NCBI GenBank assembly: GCA_914767715.1 | Contig: OU612071.1 | Coordinates: forward strand, 20,332,948-20,396,947 | Direction of reading: 5' to 3' | Origin: Membranipora membranacea | Taxonomy: Eukaryota > Bryozoa > Gymnolaemata > Cheilostomatida > Membraniporidae | Length of the DNA: 64,000 nucleotides | In this document: piece after piece, positions 1-11,339 of the stretch | Position numbering within the stretch: the first letter of the stretch is position 1 | Layout of the letters: each line of letters starts with the position of its first letter | Translations under genes and position numbers: made by a program | Notes under the pieces: generated by a model | What the model was told of the DNA's origin: nothing | What the model saw: the letters and a program-made list of their open reading frames with translations, nothing else | Database searches by the model: none

Positions 1-315
1 CCTTGTTTGATGACAGTTGATGTACGTTCGATGATGCAATTCTGCAGAATCCGTTTATACTTGTGCCTTTCTTGACTTTGTAACTTTCCGTAATTGAGAG
101 ATTTTAAACTGCAGTATGCTGTGTGTACCAACTGTCCGTTTGTCCTTATTGTTTTAGCCTTGTTTGATGACAGTTGATGTACGTTCGATGATGCGATTCT
201 GCAGAATACCGTTAGTAAGCAGTCTTGGTTATCTTGTGTTATGTAAGCATAACCTGTGTGTAACACAAGTCCGTATAGTGTTTTTAACTGTGTTGATGCG
301 GATCCACAGTTCCTT
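1..315. repeat. 157-bp tandem duplication, two copies
   Basis: The sequence starting at position 1 (CCTTGTTTGATGACAGTTGA) starts again at 157. The first ~50 bases of each copy are nearly identical, and similarity is weaker further on (TGTGTGTA followed by a related stretch near 120 and 258). No convincing coding exon is seen here. The left edge is cut by the window, so more copies may lie upstream. Confidence 0.7.
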
Positions 316-399
316 GATTGAGCGAAAGACTTTATCCGTAATTAGGCTCAATGTTTGTGAATTATTTACGATTTTCCTTATTGTCATAAGGTTTCACTA

Positions 400-806
400 A
401 GGTTTCACTATAAAGTTATCTATGAACTTTAGCCATTTGGGTTAGGTGTAGAACTCTTATAACTAGAATTATCTAGACAAAGTTCACTGAACTACGATTT
501 CTTTATTTTGTCTGTTATCCATAATATTTGATATTCCATTTAAAGTCCGTGAAACCTGTAATTGTTTAAAAAACATGAGTAACACTAATCAAACTATGAT
601 CAAATTATCAAATACGAAATTAAAATGGTTTTTCCAAGAATATTCATTTACAATGTAGTTATAAAACAATAAGCTTCAAATTATGTATACCATTGAAAAA
701 TTACAGTTTAAATCAGAATTAAAAGTTAAAATTGACATACCTCTGGTGTATTCCTAGTTAATATTGGTTTTCACATCTTGACTCTATGGTTTTCTACACA
801 TAACTG
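400..806 (+). repeat. Dispersed repeat, inverted partner at 57.7-58.14 kb
   Basis: Read on the plus strand, this block matches the reverse complement of about 57,705-58,140 for roughly 400 bases, at about 80% identity by eye. Shared landmarks include AAGCTTCAAATTATGTATA and GACATACCTCTGGTGTAT. In the partner copy the block includes a good splice acceptor (TTTCAG before GTTTCAGAC), so it may be intron and exon flank of an unrecognised element. The two copies are divergent and look old. Confidence 0.75.
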
Positions 807-809
807 AAT

Positions 810-2670
810 CGATAGAGCCAGATGACGTTCACTTGATCTTTTATGTTTTGATGTTTTGAATACTAAGTGGTAAAAAAATGACCGTAATCCTGTTGTGTTA
901 GGTGCAGGTTGACCTGTAAACCCCATTAATTTTGGTCCATATTTAGAGGCAGAAGTTCAGCGAGAGTTCAGAATAGAAATTTGTGAGTGCTAAGTTGGGT
1001 TTTTAATTACTTTTGCAGCAGCATGATAGATTTTTTGGAAGCCATAAACGAGAATCGCAGTTTAGGTATTTTTTTTACATAATTGTCAAGCGTATAATTT
1101 GATAATAACATGGTGCTACTTTGTTGTGGATTCTTACAGCTCTTTCCTTATTTTGGAGCTACACTGAATTCAATTTTCAAATTTGTTGCGAGTGGCAGCA
1201 GTAGGGCATCAGGTCACCAGTCAAACTATTTTCTGGAGAAACTTGGTCTAGTAAGGTGTATAGATGGGTAATCACGCTTTATGTAATGCTCACCGGTGTT
1301 TGATAGAGTACGGCTGACAGCCAGTAACTGGGCAGATCAAGAGATGGGTAGGAGAAGATTCACAAATTGCAGAAATATGCTTATAGGCTCACAGCCAGGT
1401 ATCTGCCTTCGCAGTTTTAACTAAAACTCAGCCGTCTATATTCAACTGAGTTTTTAGAACCGATGTTTTTTGTTTAAAAAAAAGTAAATACTGGCCCTTC
1501 TTTCGTATTTGTGCTCAATACTTTGGCTCATATCAACAGCCAAATGATGATAACGAATAGTCAGACTAAGATAGACTAGGGATATATATATTATTGTGCC
1601 TAAGTCACAGGTGCTCATCTTGTCATTTGTAGACTGAATGAGCCCAGGAAAAGAAAGTTGGCTTACGAAATACCCTCAGATACTTTTGGTGGCACACAAG
1701 TGTGTATATTGTTAACGGAAGTACACACACCCTCAGAGGTTCTGAAAGGAGACGACACTCAATATAAGAGTCAACTCTGTTTATACCATAACTTAGTTCA
1801 ATTTTTCTATAAGCTGTATGGTGTTAAAGGTTGACCGTTGAATAAGGTTATATCCAGTCTCAAAGGCTTCATTTCAACTTCAGTAGCATTTACTCTTTGA
1901 ACAATCAAACCCAGATGGTAATGTTTTTTTGAAGGGTATGGGGAAACATCATATCTGAACCCGCATATGCAAGCAACACGCTTGCTTGATTCAGCTAACC
2001 TATGGTAAAGGGCCGGAGTTGATACTGAAACTTTGAATTCCGGTCTCGGCGATAACAGCCATTTTGCGTCACAAGTACGAGCAGTACTATATGTCTATAT
2101 TTTGTGTTACTCACAAATTCACAAGCTATAGTATAGGTTGATTGATATTGTCCATATCATTTTAGCCTGCTGGTAACAAAAGTAAATGGAATGCTTGGCA
2201 GCAAAGGTCAGAGAAGGCAATACCCTGCAAGGCTTTCCCAAACTCAGTGAGTTTCTTAGAATCGGTTATGTAATAGGAATAAATGGCAAATTGTCGTTTA
2301 TCATCGAGTTAAAATTTGGCGTTAAGATTACATCAATAAAGCTTGTTTGAATACTCAAACAAAAAATATTGGTAGATTTCCAATGCATTAGTCAATTAGA
2401 GGTCCACCAGGGTTTCAATCTATTCAGCTTATAATGACTGAGGTACTCTATCATGATTGTGATATCCCTTTTTTGGTAAAGAAAAAAATTGAAATTACAA
2501 GCTCTTGAAATAAAAATAATGCTCTATTTTCGATCCACACCAAAGTTAAAAATGTTACACGTTCGTATTCATATGCCAAGCTGAGCAGGAGGAAGGGCTC
2601 GATGACTCCACTTCATATCAAATTGAACTTTGTCTCACTACATGTCATTGTTAAGTTCTAAATATTTCCT
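810..2670. other. Unassigned DNA
   Basis: About 1.9 kb with no coding region, RNA gene or repeat that I can support. It may hold the 5' region of the OTU-MULE element that follows, but I found no inverted terminal repeat for it. Confidence 0.5.
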
Positions 2671-2853
2671 CTTCTTCTCCAGTTTGTGCTACGCAGTCCA
2701 TCAGATGGCCATTGCATACTGCCATCACTTCAGAGAAAAAGGCCGAGTTGATAAACAAAATAAGAAAGGAGGTGCAAGACAATTATGCAACGTATGGAAC
2801 CTTTCTAGGTATGTCAGTGATGAGGCTCTCGCCGAGTTGGATATAAATTATAT

Positions 2854-3594
2854 TTGAACACCAAGAACTATAACTTTCCAATAATATTTGATAATTTGAT
2901 TTTTTCAATTAAAGGTAATATATATATAATAATATATAATACCCCTGTACATATTCATGACCCCAACCATTCGGGTCTTATTTATAGCCATCCAGATGGT
3001 AGTTCGCTAAATGTTGGTGTCTTACGCACCCACAAGCACTATGATGAATTATTTATGATTATGGGTCTTGAAAGTGATATTGGGACAGGCAATTTAGACA
3101 ACATAGAACCTTTGATTGAAACGACACAAGACACAATGCCGGATGTTTGGGAAGGTCCAAACAAACCTGGTGGTGAAATCACCTGCCTGAATGATACAGA
3201 TTGTGAGGTTTTTGGGAGCAAAACTTCAAATACCTCTGACTGCAAAATCATCGATATATCTGCTGCATTTGATAACGGTCCCTCTGTTAGTTTCTGCAAT
3301 CCTGTATCCCTAGAAAAATCTGAGTCAGCGATGGGAAATCTAAAAATTGACCCATCATCATACCTTACCGAACCACTACATAGTAGAGTAGATCAATTAG
3401 ATGCCTTTACTATAAGTACTATGAAAAATCAGAACAAAGTACCATTGAAATTAAATGGATTAGAAACGTCGCTAATTGACAGGGGTATCACTAGAGATGG
3501 GCATGGCCATTTTATAAACCGAAGCCGCCCACCCAAATTTTATATGGCAGATAACAGTCAGGGTAATGACGAAAATTATGACTATTTAATTTAA
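2854..3594 (+). CDS. OTU C-terminal region plus linker (surviving frame of the OTU-MULE gene)
   Basis: This is the longest open piece of the OTU-MULE pseudogene, about 246 codons. The first ~75 residues resemble the second half of an OTU fold, which includes a beta-strand like GNIYIIIYNTPVHIHDP and the terminal HYDEL carrying the catalytic His. The rest is acidic, polar and low in hydrophobic stretches, as expected of a disordered linker before the transposase part. The first residues are AT-rich and probably intron or decayed sequence, so the apparent start is not trusted. OTU domains cleave ubiquitin linkages. The function inside a transposon is unknown. No further zinc finger is evident in this stretch. 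Confidence 0.5.
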   Translation: MNTKNYNFPIIFDNLIFSIKGNIYIIIYNTPVHIHDPNHSGLIYSHPDGSSLNVGVLRTHKHYDELFMIMGLESDIGTGNLDNIEPLIETTQDTMPDVWEGPNKPGGEITCLNDTDCEVFGSKTSNTSDCKIIDISAAFDNGPSVSFCNPVSLEKSESAMGNLKIDPSSYLTEPLHSRVDQLDAFTISTMKNQNKVPLKLNGLETSLIDRGITRDGHGHFINRSRPPKFYMADNSQGNDENYDYLI

Positions 3595-3952
3595 ACCACA
3601 TATTATCATCAAAAATTTCAGGCCGAATTTTCAAGGAAAACAGTTACTTTCCGGAAGAGAGAGGAAAATGTCGCAAGCCAGGCTCTATTGATCTATGACT
3701 TTTAGGGCCAAGTTGTTGAAGTGCATGACATGCCACATAGCAACTCTAAAACGAACCGGCTATATTCAAGATCCAAAGAAAGTATGAGGGATAACATTGA
3801 AAGCCAGGCCAAGTTATGGGTACGTCCAAAAACAATTTACGATGATCAAACTGGTACTTTTGCAGACACAATTGACAACCAAAGAAACATGAGAGAAATT
3901 TTTGATCGATCAAAGCAAAATTTTGTAGCGGATACAAATGTTGACTCTAGCT

Positions 3953-4055
3953 GGGTCGTACGATACCCCCTACCCTACCCTCGAAAACCCCTACACCTAC
4001 CCTACGCATCGAAACCCCCTACACTTACACCGTGGAGGTGAAACTCCTTGCTTAC
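3953..4055 (+). repeat. Left terminal inverted repeat rich in CCCTA
   Basis: The pairing partner is 7,697-7,800. The stretch contains several CCCTA(C) runs and then CATCG and a CTTACACCGTGGAGGTG-like inner end. The CCCTAC repetition looks like telomere-type DNA, but it lies inside a terminal inverted repeat and not at a chromosome end. Confidence 0.8.
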
Positions 4056-5165
4056 ACCAGAGTGAAAATATCCACAGTATATGATTGGCTCATAGGGTAG
4101 CCAATGATAATGTGAACCCTTCAGTCTTACATACATCAAACAAACATGCAAACAAGGACTTACACATTGGGGTGTAAGTCCTTGGTGCAAAAAAACCCAT
4201 GAGCCAAGTGTGTTTCTAGAAGAAGAAGTGTGTGGTATCAGCTATCAGGGAATGCCACATTCCCTGGTGCTATCAAGCCATGGAGGTGTATCAATTCAAC
4301 TCCTTTTTTGATCAAACCAAGAACAATATTCTTCATCATCTGGTACGCTGCCGTAGTTTCACTACTTGCGTGGAGCTTAAGTCTTCCTTGCAATGTGTGG
4401 CTATCAATGTCTCCAGTGAAATCATGTTGCGGAGCTGAGCGTCAGAACTTGTAACAGCTCAGAGTCACCAAAGTGTTACATGTTCTTGATCAAACACAAA
4501 CATAATACAGTGAAGGTCATATGAGGGTGATTGGGCCAATTGCCCAATAGGAATTCATACAGTCTACTTTTTAACCATACCAACAATTATGCCAAGAGAG
4601 GACAACAATAAGTAGTCAGACTTGCACCAGGGTGATCAAGATATAAGCTCCCTGCTTACACTAAAGCATCAAGAATCATTGGTTCTTGTTAACTCAAGAG
4701 TTTGAATACAAGTAGGTCAGTCTGAGCAAGGACTTACACAGGTGTAAGTCCTAGGTCTGAGCAGGTCTGACCATCTACGCAAAAACCCATAACGTCGGGG
4801 GTATCGCCCAATTCCATCCTCCCATTCCTCATTCTTGAAATATAAATCCTCGCACTTAAGCATGCAAAACTCGGTCCTCAGTCTTCCCCTCCCGATCACA
4901 GTGAAAATCCTCAGTCCTCCTTGTCCAAACACAAGTGCAAGTAGTCCAGCCCTATGCGAGCGCACAATTTCTAGAATGTTTAAGATTTGTTTATGTTTTT
5001 TGCAGGTGTTTTAAAGCAACATGAGGTAAGCAGAAGCCCATCAGTTACCTGTGGCGAAATAAGCATTAATTTTGCTAACAAAATTTACATGGTAACACTG
5101 CAGCCCAAAAAAGACCTAGGTGTAAGAGCACAAAAAGATGAAATATTGCAAACTGAGTAGTTGTC

Positions 5166-5606
5166 CCAACTTGATAACTTGAATCTTTGACCATGACCAT
5201 ATACATGAATAAGAACGCTGAAGCTGTGGATAAAAAAATTGCAAACTGAGTAGTTGCCCATGGACATAAAAATAAACTGAATACCAAAGCCGTGAATACA
5301 AAACGTAAGTAACTAATGTTAGGTACCAAATGCCCTTAAGTTAGTTACCCGAAACAAAAGTTGACAGCACATATAACACTCTTAAGTATGTAACCCTGGG
5401 TAACATTTAATTACATATCCAAGGAAAACACGGCAGTTCTAAAAATACAATATGCCCAACTGAGCGCAACTTGATAACTTGAATCTTTGACCATGACCAT
5501 GTGCGTGAAAAATAACGCTGAAGCTGTTGATAAAATATTGCAAGCTGAGTTGTTGCCCATGGAAATATATGAAAAAGAACCAAAGCTGTGAATACAAAAC
5601 GTAGAT
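5166..5606. repeat. Direct duplication, ~140-bp units 300 bp apart
   Basis: Positions 5,166-5,308 and 5,466-5,606 are near-copies. Both start at AACTTGATAACTTGAATCTT, continue through GACCATGACCAT and GAAGCTGT, and end at GAATACAAAACGTA. They lie inside the nested MULE-like element, downstream of its transposase remnant. They give rise to repeated short minus-strand reading frames that I do not consider genes. Confidence 0.75.
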
Positions 5607-5611
5607 TTCTT

Positions 5612-5725
5612 ACTTCTCTTTCCCTTACGGCCTCGAGTTTGACCAGGTTTCAGGCCAGCATCCTTGTTGCCTGGTATTGGCGTAGCACTAACCAACTGCG
5701 TTCTAAGCTCCTCAATCCTGGTAAA
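5612..5725 (-). pseudogene. Probable downstream exon of the nested MULE
   Basis: On the minus strand a TATCTTTACCAG acceptor precedes about 35 codons beginning RIEELRTQLVSATPIPG and ending in a basic GQTRGRKGKR, followed by a GTAAGA donor. A short basic tail after the transposase core is plausible for MULE proteins. It lies ~500 bp downstream of the transposase C-terminal fragment on the same strand. This is inferred from splice signals and composition only. Confidence 0.4.
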
Positions 5726-6230
5726 GATAGATGCATCACAGATGACAGGAAATAATCTCAAACCGCCTGGACAGCAGCTAGGGTTATTTTCACTAAGAAA
5801 TGGCTAATCAAAGTTATATAACATTGAGACATATCAAAGTCAACTAAGTTGCTAAATTTCAGTCGTACTTGCTATTTATTCAAATGAAGTTGGAGGGCAC
5901 TAAGTTAACATGTTTTAATTTGGCATTGAATCAGCTATATGATATTGTGTGTGGTAAGAATGGAGGGTAAGCAGCATAAACCATACATTTACAATAATAT
6001 ACAACTGCAAATGGCAAGTGATCATGTGTCGCAATGGCTTGATAATCAAATGCTCCTAGAAACTGACAAGGGAAATAGGGAAGACAGACTCCAGCTCTAT
6101 GCTTGGTGATGAACTCTGCAAAAATATGACCTTGGGTTTTATTTTCTCACCGTTTATTGTGTGGGGATTGTCCTGTCACATCTTTTTGTCCATCAACAGG
6201 CTCGAGAATTTCCGATTCTTGAAGAAGATC

Positions 6231-6593
6231 TTACAGTTTATTCAGTTTATGTGTCACTTGAACCTGACTGTCGGGCAGCGAACTTGACATATATTTCTGC
6301 GATATGCCCATGAAAACTTTTTCAAGCTCCTGGTATTGGCCACGAATACCTTCCTTTAGAGAATTACAAAGCTCATGAACAGTTGAAGTTTGATATGCAT
6401 GCCATCTTTTAAGCATGGCATTGGTGCTTTCAGCTGAATTGTTGGTGACTGGAGGTGTTAACCCGGAGCCAATAACTTTCTCTTCAATGCTGTCTCTCAA
6501 TACTCGGTGAACCTGTCTCTGGTAATACTTTAGAAATTGTTTAAAGGCGGAATTGACATTTTCTCTAGTGGCGTTTTTCTGAATTTGCTTCAC
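6231..6593 (-). pseudogene. MULE transposase C-terminal fragment
   Basis: A 120-codon minus-strand frame. The core pattern TPPVTNNSAESTNAMLKRW, followed by VHELCNSLKEGIRGQYQELE, is typical of the region around the third catalytic acidic residue of MULE transposases (T-x-N-N-x-x-E-S-x-N). The upstream part with the first two catalytic Asp residues is not found, so this is a partial gene. It belongs to the element bounded by the inverted repeats at 3,953 and 7,800 and lies antisense to the interrupted OTU-MULE gene. Confidence 0.6.
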
Positions 6594-7696
6594 TCCTCAT
6601 GGCACAGCGGCTAGATTCACTGCTGAGGCTATAGGGCGAGATAGCGATTCCTGCAATAGGAAAATGCCAATGCTGGCAATTGTTTTAACTGCAACAAGCG
6701 AACGAGCTCAATTCTGCCCGGAGCTGGCAAAACACAATATCTCTGTCTTGGTTGCCGAATATAAAAGTTGAATAATGTGAATAAGATAACTGTACATGTT
6801 TTAGGGCTTGAGCCGCAGCGTTAAAAAAAAAGGATAGCCCGACATTCACAAGGCCCCCTATAAGGATAACAAAATTATCATAGACAAGGAGACAGTACTC
6901 GATGACTATGAAGTATCTGGTGGTCTAGTATCAACAGTCCAGTGTTAATGCAACCCTCCTGATGTTTACTATTATAAGAAAACGGGGACCTGTTGCAGTG
7001 AACAATGGTCGTGTGTGCGGTGCACTTGAGAGAACCAGGGACATGTAATGTCACTGTCTGAGACCAGAGTTGTTCATGATAAAAATGATATACAAATTGC
7101 TGCAATGCTTTTCCATCTCATCAATCAAAGATTGGATGTAAAAATATATACACCTCTTACTTACCAGGGTACTGCATGATGAATATCAGTCGTCAGCCAG
7201 CCACGTCCACTCTTTACTAGAAAAAACAAGCAGGCAACAGTCTATGGACAATGTATAGTTGGATCTCCTGGGAATTTTCAAATAATCAAATATTTAGACT
7301 AGTGAGTGAGAGGCTGTGTAACAACATCATAATGATAGTTGATACTGAAAATCCCATCAGTTATGTGGCAGTAGTTGCCTATTGATTGAGTAACAGGTCT
7401 CTTGTGGACGCCATTATTCAGACAACTGGGCTACAGTACTGGGCCCAGGCTCCATAAATAAACATACAGCAGTAGCATAATTTGTTGTTAGCTTAGGAGT
7501 AGCATTGAATTGTTGTTGTGTTAAGTAGTAAGTAAGTAAGTACCACAAACGGACACACTGTTGTGACTATTAACTACTACATATAGATGCTATCTTACTT
7601 ACTAATTGGTGCCAGTGTCTGTCTCAATCTCTCACTGTTGTTTCATCAGATGCCCTCTCTAAGCAAAGAAATAAGTTTATTTCTTTGGTTAAGAGT

Positions 7697-7800
7697 TGCA
7701 CCTCCATGGTGTAAGTGTACGGGGTTGCGATGCATAGGGTAGGTGTAGGGGTTTTCGAGGGTAGGGTAGGGGTAGGGGTAGGGGGTATCGTACGACCAAC
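7697..7800 (-). repeat. Right terminal inverted repeat rich in TAGGG
   Basis: Reverse complement of the left end at 3,953. It contains GGGTAGGGTAGGGGTAGGGG, a few units longer than the left arm. The outermost bases are GGTATCGTACGACC. The reading of short proteins through this repeat (proline and threonine runs) is a by-product of its composition. Confidence 0.8.
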
Positions 7801-9179
7801 GCTAGTTAATGAAAGTAAAAAGCCAGATAGCGGCATAATGGAAATCACAGAAGCACCATCGTTGTTCATTATGATGCCAAATCGATGCAGCTTGATATGC
7901 TGGAGCTGGCAATTGAAAACAGAGAGATTTTATGCATTGATATGACATAAAATGTCACGACATACTATACTTCAGCAATTATATTCAAAAATCCATATTT
8001 GGTGACTGAAAATGGGAAGGCCCCTTATATTCTAGGTCCTCTCATCCTTCACCAGGAACATTTTACCTACATATATGCCAAATTTGCAGCAGCACTCATA
8101 AACGCTAGGCCTCATTTAAAAAAGAAATCTTCACGTTAGCCACAGATGCAGCATTAGATATGTACAATGGCTTCAAGATACCCTTTCCAAATGTGAATAT
8201 TATTCTTTGTTGCAGACACTTAGAAGATGAAATCAAAAGGAAAATTGCAGAATTAAAATGAAGTGCGATGTAAATTGAGATTTTAGATTGGATATTTTAT
8301 AGAAAACACTGCTTTATCAATTCCAGTACAGAAAAAGAAATTAAAGCTTAGCTTGCTAATTATCGTAGAAAATGAGGGGATAGATTTAACAACTATATAA
8401 ACACAAAATCTAGACTCTATTGTACAGGGGCAATTGCTCCCTGCAGACTTCAGGAAGGCCTCGAAATTGATGGCAAATTTTATATTAGTTGAAGTGAGTC
8501 AATTAATTTGATTTTTAAGGAAAAGGCAGGAAAACAACCATTATAGCCGCCTACCACCATGTTAAAGGTGTGTCAGATCAGCAGGAAAAGGACATGGCAA
8601 GAGCCATAATTGGGCGCGGAAATAAGCAGATGCTGGGCACATATCTCAGTCACTTGGCTATGTAAAAAGTTCATAGAGATAAATTGACCCAACAGAGCTG
8701 GAAATATCTACTAAAAATGTTTTTTACTAAGAGAAAATGTAGTGCTAGAACGCTCTCAGCAAACCAAATTCAAATTTATCTAGCAGGGAGTATATATTGG
8801 AAGTAGGTTGTGGCCGAAAGCCATCGCAAAAAATAAGGAAAGTATGTTGTAAAAGAAAATAGTTAGCGATCAACTCTGTACATTGCGTTGCTTGCAGAAA
8901 AAAATCATTAATTATAAAGGCCCACCACACAACTTAGTGATGTGCCATGAATTGGAAGAGCCCTCATACTGTCATTTGTCATGTCTTGAAGGTGATTCTG
9001 AATTTCAAGGTGAACCATTGTGTTTTTGCTGTCATTAAGAGCGTCTAATCACTCCAACCCATACCAAGTTTATCCAATTTAAGACCTGTAGCCAATTGTA
9101 AATTATATTTAATTACAAATATGTAAATTTTATGTAATAATTTTTGGGCAATTGTAATGCTATAATCTTAGGTTGTAGT

Positions 9180-9620
9180 TTACTGTAACATGGTGGCCTA
9201 TACTTGTTTTTTTCAATTTTTTAAGGTAAAATTAGTTTCAAGTTTTCTTTCTATGTTATAAATATCTGTTCATCTGGCAATTACTTTTTTTTATAGATAT
9301 ATACATCTTATGTAATTTTTATGTTAACTATCTGATGAAAAGACATATATTTGACATTTATTGATACATGGTTTATTTCTTTTTAATTTTTGAAAGTAAA
9401 GTGATCGTCAAGTTTTCGTGTTATAAATAGCTGTTCATCTAAAAATACTTTCCTTTCCTTACTAGTATATACATCTTATGTAAATTTCTGTTAACTGTTG
9501 ATGAAAAGTCATGTTTTTAAAGTCATTGCAATATCTTAAATACTGAACAGTTTGACATTTAATGTAACATGGTATAATTGTTTTTAATTTTTGAAGAAAC
9601 TTTATTTTTTAGATTTCCTT
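9180..9620. repeat. AT-rich tandem repeat, ~165-190 bp unit, ~2.4 copies
   Basis: GTTATAAATA-CTGTTCATCT recurs at 9,255 and 9,420, and ATATACATCTTATGTAA follows in both. A third partial unit begins near 9,549 (TTTGACATTTAATGTAACATGG). The block follows the decayed end of the OTU-MULE gene and could be its 3' terminal region, though no matching inverted partner was found. Confidence 0.65.
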
Positions 9621-11280
9621 CTTGGTAATAATCATAATTATATTCATGAAATCGCAGCTCATATAATTACATATATATTGGAAATTCAGCTAGATGAAGT
9701 ATTGACAAGGTTTGGTTCAATACGTCGGACATTAACAAAAGTTGAACCTTCTTTGGTTTAAAGGTCTCCTAGGAGGGTACCATACAAGACAGGTCAAAAT
9801 TTACTTTCTTCGGCCAAGCATACTTTTTCTCAAACACTTAAGCTGTTCATTCCAGAAGGAATCCTGCCCCCTAAGTGAAGTGAGTGGCCTGTTTCTGTCG
9901 CTAGCTGTTGTTTTAAGGGACAATTTTCAGGCTCCATGAAAAAGTTGACGGGTACATTAGAGGTTGCTTCACCACAAGTGTTACATAATCGGTTCCATCA
10001 GAGAGTAGGCCTGTTACTACGGCAAAACTTACAGCTGCATAAGCGTTTCTGCCAAAGGTTTTACATACAGGCTAGTTTGGCTGTTAACCTGTTTGTCTCA
10101 GGGTTGTCACCGCTTTGTAATAGAACAGACGACCCAAGCATCAAGTAAACGACAAAAAAACAGGATCCCATGTGTCCTAAGTTTGTTGTAGAATATCTGT
10201 AAAATCAGGTGTATAGGAGATTCTCTAGTGTCAAATTGAGACCATTCCTATACAAGGAGAAATTGCAGCCAAACAAATTTGAGCTCGACTGTAAATTAAA
10301 TGTGCTGACAACTGTATATTCTCTTACTCAACCAATGACAAATGAAATTTTTTTGTCTCATACCATTTTCTCTTATTCATCTTGCAGATACAGCTAGTAG
10401 CATAGGAGTTGAAAACCTTGTCAGCAACATCACTAGAATCATAGAAATTCTGTTAGGGTCTTTTTAAGTTTCAGCATTCTTTACATTCTAAAACGATTTT
10501 GCATGAGCTCCAACTGAGTTATGCAAACACAATAGAAACTTCCCATCTTGAATTGTAATGTCGAACCTATAAAAACTAACTTTTTTCTTGTTTGAATAAA
10601 TATTATCTCACCGAGAAATACTTTTTGTAAATGGCACCAATGAGGTTCATCCTGGCATGAAAGTCAGATAATGATAGCACAAGTCTCTCCAGACTCTACT
10701 CCTGTGACAGACAATCTGCCAGGAGCCTAATTATCCGTGATGGGGGGGGGGGGGGATACACTGGGTTTTATTGTTGCAACACAATAGGAAGGATGGAATG
10801 TGTGTAGCTTTCTGGAATTAGTGCATTATGCACAATATTTGAGAATCTGTCTGAAAGTAACAATGACAGCAACAACAATTATTTCTTAGGAGGAAGAATA
10901 TATGGCCTTGACGCTTGAAGGGCAACTTAAAAATCAAAATCAATTTTTTTTAAATGTCAGGGAATTTGTCAGCAACTTGAAAACTTACTTCTTGGCCCCT
11001 TTAAGATGATATATGGTGGCCCTGAAACTTGTCATTTCTGCTTAAAGTTGCAAACAGAAAGTTTTCGTCTGGGAACTTTGAAGAAAGAAACTCACAGCAG
11101 TACATAATCTACTATATAACATCTGATATGTGCTCTGAGCAGTTTAAGAACACCAGAAATCTAGTTGTGGCAGACATAGAAAAGGAGTCAGAAAGGTCTG
11201 ACGGTGACTTGTGACCTGTGTGGTAAAACTTCCAGTCCTAAAGCTGACAGTAATTTTTAATTTAATACTTGCATGCTGTT
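9620..11280. other. Unassigned DNA with a 14-base G run
   Basis: No gene is supported. Short open frames at 9,742-10,148 occur on both strands; the minus strand has CKFC and CNTC pairs but is broken by stops. A G homopolymer lies at about 10,741-10,754. Confidence 0.4.
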
Positions 11281-11338
11281 CATAGCCTTGTCACGTGGCC
11301 ACTGGTTTTGGTTTTGGTGGCCGCGTGACAAGGCTATG
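11281..11338. repeat. Near-perfect 22-bp inverted repeat (hairpin)
   Basis: Arm 1 (11,281-11,302) starts CATAGCCTTGTCACGTGGCC. Arm 2 (11,317-11,338) pairs with it with a single mismatch, and the 14-base loop is TGGTTTTGGTTTTG. An E-box CACGTG lies in arm 1. The hairpin could be the core of a small foldback transposon, a hairpin RNA or a recombination relic. No target duplication was seen. Confidence 0.85.
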
Positions 11339-11339
11339 G

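Larger units (their letters stand above)
3953..7800 (-). mobile_element. Nested TIR transposon (~3.85 kb), MULE-like, inside the OTU-MULE gene
   Basis: The ends are inverted copies of each other over about 105 bases: left 3,953-4,055 begins GGTCGTACGATACCCCCTAC, and right 7,697-7,800 is the reverse complement with a few extra CCCCTA units. Outside them CTAG occurs on both sides (left ...GACTCTAG, right CTAGTTAATG), a candidate 4-bp target duplication. This is less than the 8-10 bp usual for MULEs. The insertion interrupts the OTU-MULE frame at about codon NVDSS, so it is younger than that gene. Inside, the minus strand carries the tail of another MULE transposase (6,231-6,593) and a probable downstream exon (5,612-5,725). 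No intact transposase remains, so it may depend on proteins supplied in trans. Confidence 0.75.
2680..9060 (+). pseudogene. OTU-MULE transposase gene, decayed and interrupted
   Basis: This is a broken plus-strand gene that joins an OTU-like cysteine protease domain to a MULE (Mutator-like) DDE transposase. A piece near 2,681-2,808 follows a TTCTTCTCCAG acceptor. It carries the OTU catalytic pattern SPSDGHC, then in a shifted frame EKKAELINKIRKEV, and ends at a GTATGT donor. The reading frame at 2,854-3,594 supplies the matching C-terminal half, ending in VGVLRTHKHYDELF with the expected catalytic His, then a ~160-residue linker. After an acceptor at 3,631 the frame resumes (one in-frame TAG near 3,703) to 3,950, where a 3.85-kb element interrupts it. 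Beyond 7,805 it continues with LCIDMT and LATDAALDMYNGF (MULE catalytic Asp regions), FPNVNIILCCRHLEDEIKRK, then GVSDQQEKDMARAIIGRG near 8,570 and GPPHNLVMCHELEEPSY near 8,920. Frameshifts and stops show it is dead. Family assignment is by motif recall. Confidence 0.72.

Noticed and set aside
3960-4020. Interstitial telomere sequence
   Set aside because: The CCCTA runs are part of an inverted repeat with a partner at 7.7 kb and are not a regular telomere array.
7624-7945. Pro/Thr-rich and Val/Gly-rich frames
   Set aside because: They read through the CCCTA-rich terminal repeat of the nested element.
9742-10148. Possible zinc-binding fragment on the minus strand (CKFC ... CNTC)
   Set aside because: Stops interrupt it, the Cys pairs are isolated, and no family is recognisable.
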